A DNA stretch of 64,000 nucleotides. Source: Agroathelia rolfsii (lineage: Eukaryota > Basidiomycota > Agaricomycetes > Amylocorticiales > Amylocorticiaceae). A model generated the notes under the pieces. That model was not told the DNA's origin and ran no database searches. It saw only the letters and a list, made by a program, of their open reading frames with translations. Below, one piece after another: positions 43,760 to 54,421 of this stretch. How positions within the stretch are numbered: position 1 is the stretch's first letter; each line of letters begins with the position of its first letter. The translations under genes and the position numbers were made by a program. The stretch covers positions 2,480,001-2,544,000 of the forward strand of contig JABRWF010000001.1 in the NCBI GenBank assembly GCA_018343915.1, read 5' to 3'.

Positions 43760-44322
43760 ACGAATTCCACATTTTAAGCTGTAGTGGAGGGCGATTGATC
43801 GTTGTGGTTCAGAGGATATCAGTTAGACCGAAGCACGCAAGCACGTTTGAACCATCTCAGCGATGATCCACAGCCTTGCGCGTTGTCCACTTTTGAGGGA
43901 TATTTGCTGCTGACGCATTGTCGGTAAAGACGTTCGGAGTATTGGTATTGTAGTTACAAACATTTGTGATTAGCCAGTCAAACATTTATGCAGAGGATTT
44001 TATATCAATGTCATGTTAAATGAGCCCGAGTGGTGGCTGTGTAGCGTGTGCGGCGAAGCCATTTGCGGTCTCAAACCGACTTCCTCCAGAAAACTTGAAT
44101 ATTCACAGAGTCTGACTGCAAGTGCTTCATCGCCATCTTCAGTGGCCATCTCATGCCTTGTGGTTTGCACTGTGCTGGCCCCTTGTCTCTGTTCCGGACA
44201 AGATAGTGAGCTCCCAATTTCATCCTGTCCACTATAATTTTGCTCATGGCCATGTCTGCGTGGTCGTATGTAGGCTACTGTGAAGCACGATACCATTCGC
44301 CTGGACATTAGCCAGGCTGTCC
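43760..44322. other. Gap between the XRCC2-like gene and the PPR gene
   Basis: 563 bp. The only possible content is the minus-strand frame at 44000-44308, listed separately. It also holds the PPR promoter. Confidence 0.4.
44000..44308 (-). CDS. Possible small gene, unrecognised
   Basis: A minus-strand frame of 102 codons from 44308 to the stop at 44000. Its end, GDEALAVRLCEYSSFLEEVG and LRPQMASPHTLHSHHSGSFN, has the composition of real protein (amphipathic helix, no low complexity), while the first half looks less natural and might be an intron. The start lies only 15 bp from the PPR start, so an exon structure with a different 5' end is likely if this is real. No family recognised. Confidence 0.3.
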   Translation of the reverse strand: MSRRMVSCFTVAYIRPRRHGHEQNYSGQDEIGSSLSCPEQRQGASTVQTTRHEMATEDGDEALAVRLCEYSSFLEEVGLRPQMASPHTLHSHHSGSFNMTLI

Positions 44323-46854
44323 ATGTTTAGGAGTGTCAAATGTGTACATTGGCACCGTCTCCAGCTGGCCCCTCCAGTGCGCGCAGGTTCACCTACACGT
44401 TCCCTGCTGTACCAGTCGATTCGCCGGCGATGGTCCATGGAAGCAGTGGCAGAGGCCAGGGCCCAGATACACGCATCCCGCAACAGACACAAAGACCTGA
44501 AAGAAGACAGGGAGCTAGACGCCAAAGATTATGCCCACCCGAAGCCAATCCCCGTGAACCAACGCGCTCATTCCAGACCTCCACACGACAATATACGTCT
44601 ACCACGAGAACTCCTCGATTTGATCGACTCTCCGCTGCGCTACAAGCGCGACTGGGTCACAGCACTAGAAGGACTACGCAGCTCCGAGGCATCGATGATG
44701 CACTTCCAGGACTCGAAGAGTGTCCGAAAGCTAATAGAAGACCTGGCTTGCACCACCCATCCGTCAAGAATTTCTCGTGTTTTGCATCTGGCACACCGTC
44801 TCGGCTGCGACATGAAGCAAAACGTGTACGAGGCTGCTGCATTTCATCTGTCTACAGCAAGTCAATGGCATTTGGTGCTCTCTGTTGTTTCCCAGGGCAA
44901 GCGTCAATCCGGAAAGACCACCCTACGTTTGTTAAACTGGTACACCCGTGCATTAGTCGAAACCGAGCAGTTCGGTCGTGTCGGCGATGTGCTGAGCTGG
45001 TTCGACACGGAGAATTTGCGCCCAACGCGGCGAACATATCATCTCATCGTCGCTGGGCAGCTTCGCAATGCCGACTTATTTGGAGCCAAAGAGACGCTAC
45101 ATCGTATGGAAGTCGGTGGGTTCCCCATCGACGCCAGCACCCATGCCCTTGTCATCTCCGTGTATCGCTCCCTTGGCCCCGACGTTCATGTCCAGCGACA
45201 AGCTTTCGAAACGTTGCGCGCCGTGGGCATCGAATCCTCTACCAGAACACTCAATGGTTTGTTACAGCTTGCCATCGACGCCCAAGACTCTCAGAGTCTA
45301 AAAGCGGTCCTCTCATTGTTTGATGCCCGGAAGTTGGGTGCTCCATTCCAGGAAGATCCGGAAAATGCTACCACCCCGCCCGCCGGCGGTCCACCCAATC
45401 CTGGCACGAACAGCGAGGGATTATCTGCCCCCGCCCAAGCATACAATGTCCCTCCTGATTTGGCCACATTTTCCCTTCTACTCAACTATGCAATTAAGGA
45501 GAGAAATGTTCAAGCTGCTTTCCACGTCGTCAAGATGATTGAACTCAGTGCTCTTCACGTTGATGACACCCTCCTGGCCTCCTTGGTTCGACTGCACTTC
45601 ATGGATGGGGACGAAGGCACAGCGCTTAGCCTGTTATTATCAGCCTTGGATCCGGACATGATACCGGCTTCTTTATTTGCGCCACTTGCTCTTGCGCCCG
45701 CTCGTCGGCCGATCCCGACAGATATACTCTCTCGCATAGAGCCATCTGCGCGCGTTTTCAACGCGTTTCTGCAGGGCATCTTGCCTCTCCGGGGTCTATC
45801 TGCTGCTCGTATTGTCCTGCGTATAATGCGAACAGCTCGCCTTGCCCCGGATGCGTACACTGTGGAGACCATTCTGGAGTACCTGGAAAAGACAGCATCT
45901 TTACGTCCCCGCGAGATTATCAAACTCTCGCGGTTCCTGCCCACCACTAATATCTCCCCCACTCAGCGCCATGCCCATATCATTCTCCGTTCTGTTCTTA
46001 GACGGGAGAAGATGCTTGCATGCGGCGTTGGCTGGAATGTGGCCGCCGCACGATTCAGCAAGGTGCGCAAAGCGCCAGCCGGTCAACGTCCCAACCACAA
46101 CTCGATTCTCTCTGATACCCAAGACGCGCTCGAGCCCGCCGGGGGCATTCAACTCTCCAAATCCCGTCGCGTCTCTCTGCGGGGCCTTTTTCGGCCGATC
46201 AGAGCCTCATTGCGGGGCCGCAAGGTGCGGAGCGACCGCGCCACGCTCGCGCTGCGCATCAAGCACGAGGCCGTGACAAAATCGGACCTGGCGCGCGCAC
46301 GGGCAACGTTCTCACGCATGCTCGCGCGCGGGATGCACGCGAACAAGTACCATTTCTCCGCGCTCATGGAGGGCCACGCGCGTGCGGGCGACATGGACGC
46401 GGCGCGGCGCGTGATGCAGGCGGCGTACGAGAGGGGTGTGAGGCCGAATGTGGTCATGTACACTATTCTCATCGCCAGCCATGCGCATCGCGGTGAGCCT
46501 AAGCTGGCAATGCGCGTGTTTGAGGAGATGGTGGAGAGTGGTGTTGCGCCAGATGTGCCTGCGATCGATGCGCTGGTTAGTGCGTACTTTATTGTTGGGG
46601 CGTACCGGACAGCGCGTAGGGTGTTGGTGGAGTTGTGGACCATGGTGGCGCCGTTCCCGGAGGAGCTCAAGGATGCGCCGTTGCAGAAGTTGGCAAGGGA
46701 GTTCCGGGCGAGGCATACCAAGAGGGGCAGCTCGGATACGAGCATGTCCCAGCAGAAGATGAGTGGAATGCGTAGCAAGCTAAAGAAACTCGCTATTGAG
46801 TGGAAGGCATGGACTAAGGCATCTTCATCGTCGTCTCAAGGGGGAAAAAAATAG
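44323..46854 (+). CDS. Pentatricopeptide repeat protein, probably mitochondrial
   Basis: One uninterrupted frame of 843 residues. The N-terminus (MFRSVKCVHWHRLQLAPPVR, SLLYQSIRRRWSM) is Arg-rich, hydrophobic and free of acidic residues, as in a mitochondrial targeting sequence. PPR-type helical hairpins occur in the middle (LRPTRRTYHLIVAGQLRNAD, AKETLHRMEVGGFPIDASTH) and are clear near the C-terminus: MHANKYHFSALMEGHARAGD, AYERGVRPNVVMYTILIASH and MRVFEEMVESGVAPDVPAID. Such proteins bind organelle RNA and control its processing or translation. The target is unknown. Codon use turns very GC-rich at 46190-46480, where the repeats are best, creating long antisense frames that I treat as shadows. 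Confidence 0.85.
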   Translation: MFRSVKCVHWHRLQLAPPVRAGSPTRSLLYQSIRRRWSMEAVAEARAQIHASRNRHKDLKEDRELDAKDYAHPKPIPVNQRAHSRPPHDNIRLPRELLDLIDSPLRYKRDWVTALEGLRSSEASMMHFQDSKSVRKLIEDLACTTHPSRISRVLHLAHRLGCDMKQNVYEAAAFHLSTASQWHLVLSVVSQGKRQSGKTTLRLLNWYTRALVETEQFGRVGDVLSWFDTENLRPTRRTYHLIVAGQLRNADLFGAKETLHRMEVGGFPIDASTHALVISVYRSLGPDVHVQRQAFETLRAVGIESSTRTLNGLLQLAIDAQDSQSLKAVLSLFDARKLGAPFQEDPENATTPPAGGPPNPGTNSEGLSAPAQAYNVPPDLATFSLLLNYAIKERNVQAAFHVVKMIELSALHVDDTLLASLVRLHFMDGDEGTALSLLLSALDPDMIPASLFAPLALAPARRPIPTDILSRIEPSARVFNAFLQGILPLRGLSAARIVLRIMRTARLAPDAYTVETILEYLEKTASLRPREIIKLSRFLPTTNISPTQRHAHIILRSVLRREKMLACGVGWNVAAARFSKVRKAPAGQRPNHNSILSDTQDALEPAGGIQLSKSRRVSLRGLFRPIRASLRGRKVRSDRATLALRIKHEAVTKSDLARARATFSRMLARGMHANKYHFSALMEGHARAGDMDAARRVMQAAYERGVRPNVVMYTILIASHAHRGEPKLAMRVFEEMVESGVAPDVPAIDALVSAYFIVGAYRTARRVLVELWTMVAPFPEELKDAPLQKLAREFRARHTKRGSSDTSMSQQKMSGMRSKLKKLAIEWKAWTKASSSSSQGGKK

Positions 46855-47023
46855 ATGCATTTGGGTAGTGTAATAATCGATCCACGTCTCATAGTTCTTT
46901 GTCAAAAATACAGCCATATATACAAATTTAATTTCAAAACACAATAGAAGGGTGAATGAATTCGAATGAGGCAGAGCAAGAAATAAAGCAATGGTAACAG
47001 CATTCGACTTGGCTTAGATAAGA

Positions 47024-48770
47024 TCAAGGGCGAGGCGATTTCCCATCAAGCATACGCAAACAATCCTGTACAGCATCATACGGGACCGTTCGAATCATCT
47101 TATGCTCGTGTCCGCCCTCGACCGAGACGCTCGGAGATTGGGCACCACCATCAAACCAACTCATAGAGGGCGACATCACCCTCTCAGGTGTTGCCGTTCC
47201 GAGCGGGGGCGAAATCACAACCTGAGGTCCTTCGCATTTGGACCGTCGGGCGACCACATCCGCCAATAGAGCCAAATCCGCGAATTCAACGTTTGGATGG
47301 GCCTTGAATTGCTGCCAGGCCTGATTGGTTGGTATGGAATGTACTGGCTCACTCGTGTGACTTGGAGCGATATCTACGTCCATCTCATCACGTGTGGGTG
47401 AGCAGAAGTGGGAGCAAGACTGTGGTTGACCACAGCACGCTAGAGACGGTGACTCAGAACGAGCCTTAGGAGAATGACCATGGCCATTTGAGGAAGAAGG
47501 GGAATCGGATGATGAGGTGGCGTTGGCGGCGACTAATACAGCGACGGTCTCGCAAAATGCCTTTCCAAAGGAATCGTCTCGGCAGGCCTCACAGTTGTTA
47601 GGATCACCGGAGCATTCCTTTTCCTTTTCCTGTGTTTGTGTTTGCTGTTGTTCATCTTTGAGGGGTGTGATTGGGAAGATGGACTTAATCGGTGCACCCG
47701 GCTGACGACGGCGGCGAAGGAGCAATGGTGGCTGATATGGTGGGAGATTCTCTAGAATAGATGGCGGCGGAACTTTGGAAGGTGTTAAAGTTTGCTCTGT
47801 GGACGACATAATATCCAGCAGAGGCCTTTCGAATGACTCCAGAAGCTCGTTAAAGCGCGGTAGAGAACCCACTGGCTCCATGGCAATGGCCCGACAGACG
47901 CACGAGTTTTCGTCTGCACAAAAGCCGCAGCTAGTGACATCATCGGTAGAAGAAACGTTTGGGTCGTTGTTCAAGACATTGAACTCATCATAGACGTCCG
48001 AAGTCTGTGGAGATAGAATCTCCTGCACTGGCAAAGAAGGCACGAACTTGGCATCCAACGAATCCACAAGGGATTCCTGGGGGATAGGTCTGCCCGCCAA
48101 GGGATTGTTATCAGAAGGCGAGCTAGAGAGAATGGACGACGATGCATCCCGTCGACGCTTGCGGCCCCTCCCACGCTCTTGAGGAGAAAGAGATGATATG
48201 CGTGCCTCATATTCGGCTAGCTTCTGCTTAAGTAAAGCATTCTCAGACTTGAGATGTTCATTCTCTTCTTTGAGGCGTTTGGCGACGTTTTGTATGGCGA
48301 CACTTCGCTCCAGCTCGCCTTTCTCATAGGACTCAAGGCGCGCTTTCATGTCGGCCAGCTGGGATTGGCGCCGTTCCCGGAAGGCTCGCTGGGCCGCCCT
48401 GTCGAGACATGAGGATCGCAATTCATGCCTGAAAGGAAATTGCTGACCTATTTTGTGTTCGACGGTCTTCATCAAGGGCATCCGGCTGTTGTGGTACCGC
48501 CAATGAGCATATTCTCAACTTGTAGAAACCGAGTTATGTTCTTACTTCGTCGTTCTTGTTCTGGTGGCTATTAGTGGTAGCCAACGCTTCCTTCGGCTTT
48601 CGGCCGGGTTTTGGCTTGGAGGGAATTTCCCAATTTTGGGTCGCTATAAAATGACTTGTAGAATGATAAACAACACTCTTAACGTCTATTCACATACCTT
48701 TAGCCCATATTATGGAAGAAGAGGCGACGTCCTCGCTTGCAGCAGGAGCAGGGACGGACTTTATAGGCAT
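47024..48770 (-). CDS. HapX-type bZIP regulator of iron homeostasis
   Basis: The start at 48770 gives MPIKSVPAPAASEDVASS. After an intron the CCAAT-complex-binding (Hap4-like) motif reads NWEIPSKPKPGRKPKE. Further introns join PDALDEDRRTQNR to AAQRAFRERRQSQLADMKAR, restoring the basic region (NRAAQRAFRERR), followed by a leucine-zipper-type coiled coil (EENEHLKSENALLKQKLAEY). The C-terminal half carries cysteine-rich clusters, CGFCADENSCVC, CSGDPNNCEACRDDSFGKAF with a following Cys, and CCGQPQSCSHFC. In HapX such clusters sense iron through Fe-S binding. HapX represses iron use during starvation with the CCAAT-binding complex. A frame reading MPLMKTVEHK across the introns is false. An iron-GATA-type site lies 38 bp upstream of the ATG. 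Confidence 0.88.
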
Positions 48771-48807
48771 GAGTAGCTACTGTAGATGTGGGCTGCGGTT
48801 AAGTTTT

Positions 48808-48816
48808 ATCAGATAA
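48808..48816. promoter_or_regulatory. Iron-GATA (SreA/Cir1-type) site upstream of the HapX-type gene
   Basis: ATCAGATAA at 48808-48816 matches the ATCWGATAA consensus of the fungal iron-sensing GATA repressors exactly. It lies 38 bp from the HapX ATG. In ascomycetes the repressor SreA shuts hapX off when iron is plentiful through such sites. Sequence match is direct; use in this fungus is inferred. Confidence 0.6.
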
Positions 48817-49222
48817 GATGTGGCACGATTTCCTCATTGTGTCGGGTAAACCAGGCTGGTGGCTTGCCGTGGCCGGCCGATGCACTCCGATCTAGCGGTG
48901 GCAGCGGTGGCGCGAATGACGTCCGCCACCGGAGCAACATGTCTAATGTCATGATCGTATTATCCGCTATTACCGTCGTCACACATGCACAGTGAATGCA
49001 CAATTGGCATACCACGCCTGAATTATACAGGCTGCATAATTACAGCCTCTTGAAGTCGGTTCCTGAAGCCTGAAGACCCCTGGGTTTCATATGTGGATTT
49101 CATATTTGGAACTGCACATCCGGTACATCTGCATACGGCTCATCTTCCTGCGGAGGAACGTGCGCCGTACTCAGTAGGCACCATCATTGGCATGATTCCA
49201 ACTTGTCCACACTCTTCATGGG

Positions 49223-49230
49223 CACGTGGG
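49223..49230 (+). promoter_or_regulatory. CACGTGGG, Pho4-type E-box upstream of the Git1-like permease
   Basis: CACGTGGG lies about 106 bp before the ATG at 49336. In yeast this is the high-affinity Pho4 site, and yeast GIT1 is induced by low phosphate through Pho4/Pho2. A bHLH regulator in this fungus is inferred, not seen. Confidence 0.45.
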
Positions 49231-49335
49231 CGCCTGCCCCGGATTGCCGCAACTACAATAAATTCATGGCCATGCTTGCTCGTGTGAAGAGTGGTCGTGC
49301 CCCCCTCTTGCCATCTCCTTTTTGCTGCCCTTGCA

Positions 49336-51890
49336 ATGTCTGCCAGCAGACAGGACCGTCGTACACCAAAGATTGCCCATGTTACTGCGGAGCAACATGC
49401 CACTGAGTTGCAGAATCAATCCCAGGCTCTAACGGCTAGGGAGAAGCTCAGCGCATACATGACCATTGCAGCTGCTGCATTCGGTTTGATCAGCGATGGA
49501 TGTGAGTTGGTGGTTTGCCGTACTACATTTTATCATGACTGATTTTCATTTAGACCAAAACAACTTGATGACCATGTCTAACGTATGATCGCGTCTTGTA
49601 CTTTTTTGTTTGCGCTCAAAACCGTTCGTCTTCAGGTTGTCTTCAAGAAATTATACCCCAAAGTCTACACATCCTCGGTGTCTACACGTGTCTCTAATTC
49701 GCTTCTCGTCGGTAAGCGCTGTTATCAATCGGTTTCCCACTTGCCGCTTATACGCGACTGTTTTCGTCAAGGTGCTATTATCGGTCAACTACTTGTTGGC
49801 GTGGTTTGCGACCGAGTCGGACGAAAGACGGCCCTGGTTGGTACAACCCTCATGATCGTCCTAGGAGCGATTCTTGGCACTGCTGCTCATGGTACGCAGC
49901 TCTTTCAATTTTTTCCTCATTTGCTTACCATTAGATCCTTAAGGCGCCCACGGCAGTGCTGAGGGGATGTTTTGGTTTTTGACATTTGCTCGCGGTATTA
50001 CTGGAATTGTGAGTATTGAGTGATTTATGACGATTTTACTTTTCTTTGGTCTGATTCTAATCAAACTAGGGTGTTGGTGGCGAATATCCGGCATCCTCGA
50101 CTAGTGCAAGCGAAGCTGCCAATGAGAAAATGCAAGCCAATCGCGGACCTGGTGAGTGATAACGCATATATTCTACAACTCAACTTCCACCAATAAATAT
50201 TTTTATTAGTATTTATCATGGTCACCAACTTTGTTCTGAGCGTAAGTGTTGTCCTCTTCAGTAGTCATCCTATAGGCTAAAAAGAGCCTCCTTTGTAGTT
50301 TGGTGGTCCGCTCTCCGTGGCCATTTTCCTTATCGTCTTATCCGCTGCTGGAGAAAATCACCTTTACACAGTCTGGCGCGTATGCTTTGGAATTGGTATC
50401 CTCTTGCCCCTAACGGTCCTGTTCTTCCGTCTACGGATGATGAGCTCGAAATTATATCGCAAAGGAGCCATCAAACGTTTGTAGAAGACTTCCTCATTTG
50501 GCACACTCTCGCTCATCGATGTTATTTATACAGGCCGGGTCCCCTACCAACTCGTATTAAAGCGCTACTGGAGGGCACTCATCGGTACCTGCGGCGCATG
50601 GTAAGAAGATCAGGTATTCCATTTCTCATCAGAGTGTTCTGACCTTCTGGATGATGTATTTCAATAGGTTCTTGTACGATTTCGTGAGTCTCTGCTGTGG
50701 TGCCGGTGCCACTAATTACCAGCGAGTATAGCGCTGATAAGCAAAAACATCAAGGTCACTTTCCCTAATGGCGTCTTCTCTGGCACGATCCTTTCCAGTA
50801 TCGTCAAGGATGGCAACATCAAGCGCACTGCCGAGTTCCAGCTTCTACTTGGTGCCATCGCACTTCCTGGCGTCATTGTGGGTGCATGGCTATGCAATCG
50901 CATTGGGCGCAGGAACACAGTATGTCATGCGCTTATCTTCCACATTTTCAAATGATCTTGCTTCTCATGACAATCAATTCAGATGATGCTCGGCTTCTCC
51001 GGCTATCTAATTTTCGGTGAGTACCGAACCGAAGAATTCTCCCATAGCAAATTATAATATCTTTTGTCTTCTCTTTGAAAAGGACTGATTATTGGTTGTG
51101 CTTATGAAAGAATTACTAAAATCATTCCCCTTTTCGTTATTTTGTAAGTTTTACTGTACAGATGGATTATTATGTCGTTGTACTGAGCAATTTTATTTTA
51201 TTTTTATTTTAGCTATGGACTCATGCAGTCGTTTGGCAATATGGTAAGACGACAACTGACAAATACTCCTAACACTCGGAATAATAATGAATTACAGGGC
51301 CCAGGCGATATGTTAGGCCTAACGTCTTCTGAGTAAGTACAGCCACTTTGATGTCCATCATTTACTAACTTGGGTGTAATATCCAGATCTTATGCAACAC
51401 CTGTCCGGTAATTAACCGTTTCAGATTAATTACTGCTCCAACATCATTAACTCGCCTTACCAGTGGAACTTGTTACGGTATTTCAGCTGCTATCGGTAAA
51501 GCTGGTGCAGCCGTTGGCACGCAGGCTTTCACTCCAATTCAGAACAATTTAGGGAAAAAGTGTGTCCTGTTGTCACCAATTAGATGTCTTTTTTTTCATG
51601 CTGGGACTTTGCTTAGATGGACATTCATCATTGCTGCTATCTGCGGTACCACCGGTATTCTCGTCACGTACTTCTTTGTACCAGACATGACTGGTGTGGA
51701 TCTCGCCGACGAAGATGCCAAGGTGGGTCTAGTTTGGCACAGCTTGCTATTTTTGCTCATGGCCTCTCCATAGTTCATGCAATATTTGGCCGATAATGGA
51801 TGGGAAGGAGAAGTCGGAGAAGATGGCGACAAGGAGCTTATTGTCGAAAAAGGTGTTGCTGCGGATGACGACAGTAACGAGAAGATATAA
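49336..51890 (+). CDS. Git1-like glycerophosphodiester permease (MFS, phosphate:H+ symporter type)
   Basis: More than a dozen short exons. The protein starts MSASRQDRRTPKIAHVTAEQ; helix 1 (LSAYMTIAAAAFGLISDGYQ, NNLMTMSNVVFKKLYP) carries the SDGYQ entry common in this family. Then come GQLLVGVVCDRVGRKTALV (loop 2-3 motif), the signature GVGGEYPASSTSASEAANE, and FIMVTNFVLSFGGPLSVAIF. The second half has FLYDFVTFPNGVFSG, LPGVIVGAWLCNRIGRRNTM, GLMQSFGNMGPGDMLGLTSS, and RGTCYGISAAIGKAGAAVGT. The end is DLADEDAKFMQYLADNGWEG plus an acidic tail. GGEYPxSxTSASEAA and the DLADEDxKFxxYL tail point to Git1-type importers of glycerophosphoinositol or glycerophosphocholine rather than Pho84. It sits head-to-head with HapX. 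Confidence 0.82.
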
Positions 51891-51957
51891 GGATGTCGCT
51901 TTTCTTCTACAAACGTACTATGAATAAATCATTCATGGTTTGATTCACGATATGTTC

Positions 51958-51994
51958 TTTTTTTTTTTATTAAAAAAAAAAAAAAAAAAAAAAC
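51958..51994. repeat. Poly-T/poly-A tract between convergent gene ends
   Basis: About 11 T, then ATT, then about 23 A, between the Git1-like stop (51890) and the MPE1 stop (52080). It could fold as a hairpin and give A-rich polyadenylation context on one strand and T-rich on the other. Exact lengths may be unreliable because homopolymers are prone to sequencing error. Confidence 0.6.
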
Positions 51995-52079
51995 GATTTA
52001 ATGTCATGTACAGCGATGTATGGTATTACTCTGTGTAATAAGTAACATTGAGGATGAGATGCAAGATGTAGCAATATGC

Positions 52080-54154
52080 TTATTCCATGAATCGGGAAAC
52101 CTTATTCCCACCCTCCGCAATTTCCAAGAACTCAGAAGGACGATCCCTCTTCAGATTCCTCCGACGATTATTAACCGGAAGCCTCTGATAGGCCCCATCC
52201 GACGTATCCTGAAGCACAGGGTTCTGTATCGGCTGCGCGGGCCAATTCCCTGCACCGCCAGCAGGGCCAAAATCAAAGTCGGACATGCCGCCAGCCATGC
52301 CTTGGGTTTGCATTTGCGCCTGTGCAGAGAGCATGCCTGCCAAAGTTTGCGCTTGCATGAGCTGCATCTGGAGCTGCTGATGCTGCGCTTCTGCCGTCTG
52401 CCGGACATGGAGGGGCAGCGAGGAGTTTTGGAGCATGGCGGATATTTGTGCAATCTGGGCTTGTAGGTGAGGGATGCTGTCGATGAGCATCTGTATATCA
52501 TTCCCTCCAGGTTGTTGTTCGGAATATAGTTCCTGATCGCTATTGGTCGATGACTGTCGTGAAAAGAAACAGTTAGCTTTGTCAATCGATCCATCCTAGA
52601 TTGTAAAGACTTACCTCTTGCTTGGAAGGATCATTGGCTGATTCTGCTGTAGCTGTTGTTCCATCATCCTCGTTTTTGCTCTCCTCGATTGCTTTGTCGA
52701 TGTAATCAGCAACTCTTGTTCTCATAGGCTTATCCATCACCAGCTTATCCAGAGACGGCACTCTCTTGCTACAGTTAGGGCATATGAAATCGCGCTCGAG
52801 CAGATGGGTTTGGATACACTCTTCACAGTATGTTGTACCACAACATGGTGTTTTGACGGCGTCCCGAAATAACTTGTTGTCGATAGGACAAGCCAATTGT
52901 GGATCGACCGGGGCACGTTCTCTCACGTCTTCGGCGGTAAGTCCTTTGCTAGATCTGGTTACTTGCTTCTTCCAGGAGACGCTGGCAAGGAGCTGAGAAG
53001 GCTTGCTTGACGAAAGAAAAAAGGAATGACGTACGTGTCTGGTTGAGCAACGACCAAGCCACCTTCGGGTGTAATCATAACACCTTGTGCCACCTGGCCG
53101 TTTTTGGCATTTTCAACCGTCTTGAGGAAGCTACGTGGGATACCAGTCGTCCGTTTGATACGAGGTCGATTGTCATATTCTCGATCGTTGTTCGTGGGGC
53201 AGTCTTGGATCCAATGTCCTTAAGTAACACATAGGTCGGTCATTCTCACCAAGACAAAATAAAAAGGAACTATTCTTCAAACCTTTCTGGCCACAACGAT
53301 AACATACATACGCAGGTGGTAATGGTCGTTCAGTTTGATATGTCTGGTGTGTATTAGACACGTGGGGCTTGCCGCCACGAGCAAAACTTGCTCCGCCGCG
53401 GGGCATGTTAATGCGCTGGGCACTAAGTGGTGTGCATACAAAACCAATGGTAGAGGCAAGATAGGAAGTAGATGCATTAGAAATGTATTACATGAATCAA
53501 GAGGATAGCACATAGGGTGCGATACCAACTGTGACATTTTCTCCTGGGTTTCCTCCCAGTTCGACTTTTCTGCTTGGAACATGGCGGCCATAGCAGCTGC
53601 TTCATCTTCTGTTGTTCCTGTGAGAGTGATTGGTGCGGGCTATTATGCGTGATTTAGGACAGGAAACAACAAATCTGGACAAGATAGATATATCACTTAC
53701 AGCAGCTTGCTTGACTTCTTCTTTCCCATCGAAGCGCTTCGACATGGTCCCCTTGTACCATGACCCTCCTCCTCCTGAACCTGCGCCCGGCTTTGATGTA
53801 CCATCGGTTGGGGTAGCATTCCCAAGATATACAGCTACAGCACCCCTACCAGGCTTGGCCGGGACGCGCTTGACTATGACTGAACTCGAACGAGGGATGA
53901 TTTCGGAGTCATCCTTGAATTCTTTTTGAATATATACATCAGCATAAAACTTGCCAGAGGGCAATGCTAACTCCGAGAGGCTCGCCTTTTCCGGAGCCGT
54001 CGAGGGCGACCAAGTCAAAGTCATTTGCTTTACTCAGGCCATTTGCAATAATAATCTCTCGCTTTAAGTCGAACACAGATATACCAGTGCCATCAAAAGT
54101 GATTCGAGATTCATCTTTCTGGGATCTGAACTTGTAGAAAATAGAGGACGCCAT
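52080..54154 (-). CDS. MPE1: Mpe1, cleavage and polyadenylation factor subunit (DWNN/zinc knuckle/RING)
   Basis: Mpe1 (RBBP6 in animals) is a nuclear subunit of the cleavage and polyadenylation factor. The start at 54154 gives the DWNN ubiquitin-like domain: MASSIFYKFRSQKDESRITF, GTGISVFDLKREIIIANGL, YIQKEFKDDSEIIPRSSSVI and KRVPAKPGRG. A zinc knuckle follows, YVCYRCGQKGHWIQDCP, then RIKRTTGIPRSFLKTV. The RING-like domain is CPIDNKLFRDAVKTPCCGTT, YCEECIQTHLLERDFICPNC. The C-terminal third is Gln/Met-rich (RQTAEAQHQQLQMQLMQAQT). About six exons; joins match the domain order. All zinc ligands of the knuckle are present, and the RING uses the C-x2-(D)N type first pair as in RBBP6-family U-box-like RINGs. 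Confidence 0.93.
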
Positions 54155-54421
54155 TCAACCTGATAAAATATAAACCGATAAAATTCACAGGGTGCAGTGG
54201 ACTCAGCACCAAGCTGAAGTAAGTGCAGTGCTGGAAGGTGTAATGACGGTAACTTGAAGCACGACTTTTGCTTCCGGTGGCATATTTCACTTGAAGTCGT
54301 TAATTGGCAATAACTTCAAGTCTCTAGGGTTCCTTGACCGCCGTGGTTGCTGCTGCTCGTCCTTTACTAGTTTGGTCGACTACGAGGCTATTCTGCTGCC
54401 CTACTGTAAACTGTGTCATCT

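Larger units (their letters stand above)
48771..49335. other. Divergent promoter region of the HapX-type and Git1-like genes
   Basis: 565 bp between divergent starts. It contains the iron-GATA-type site (48808-48816), ATTGG boxes (inverted CCAAT) near 49003 and 49189, and CACGTGGG at 49223-49230. No tRNA or small gene is seen. Confidence 0.55.

Noticed and set aside
45555..46778. Several long minus-strand frames over the PPR gene
   Set aside because: They are shadows caused by the GC-rich 3' half of the PPR gene, which itself has clear repeats.
51958..51994. The poly-A run as a trace of retrotransposition
   Set aside because: There is no target-site duplication or retroelement coding next to it, and both flanking genes have introns.
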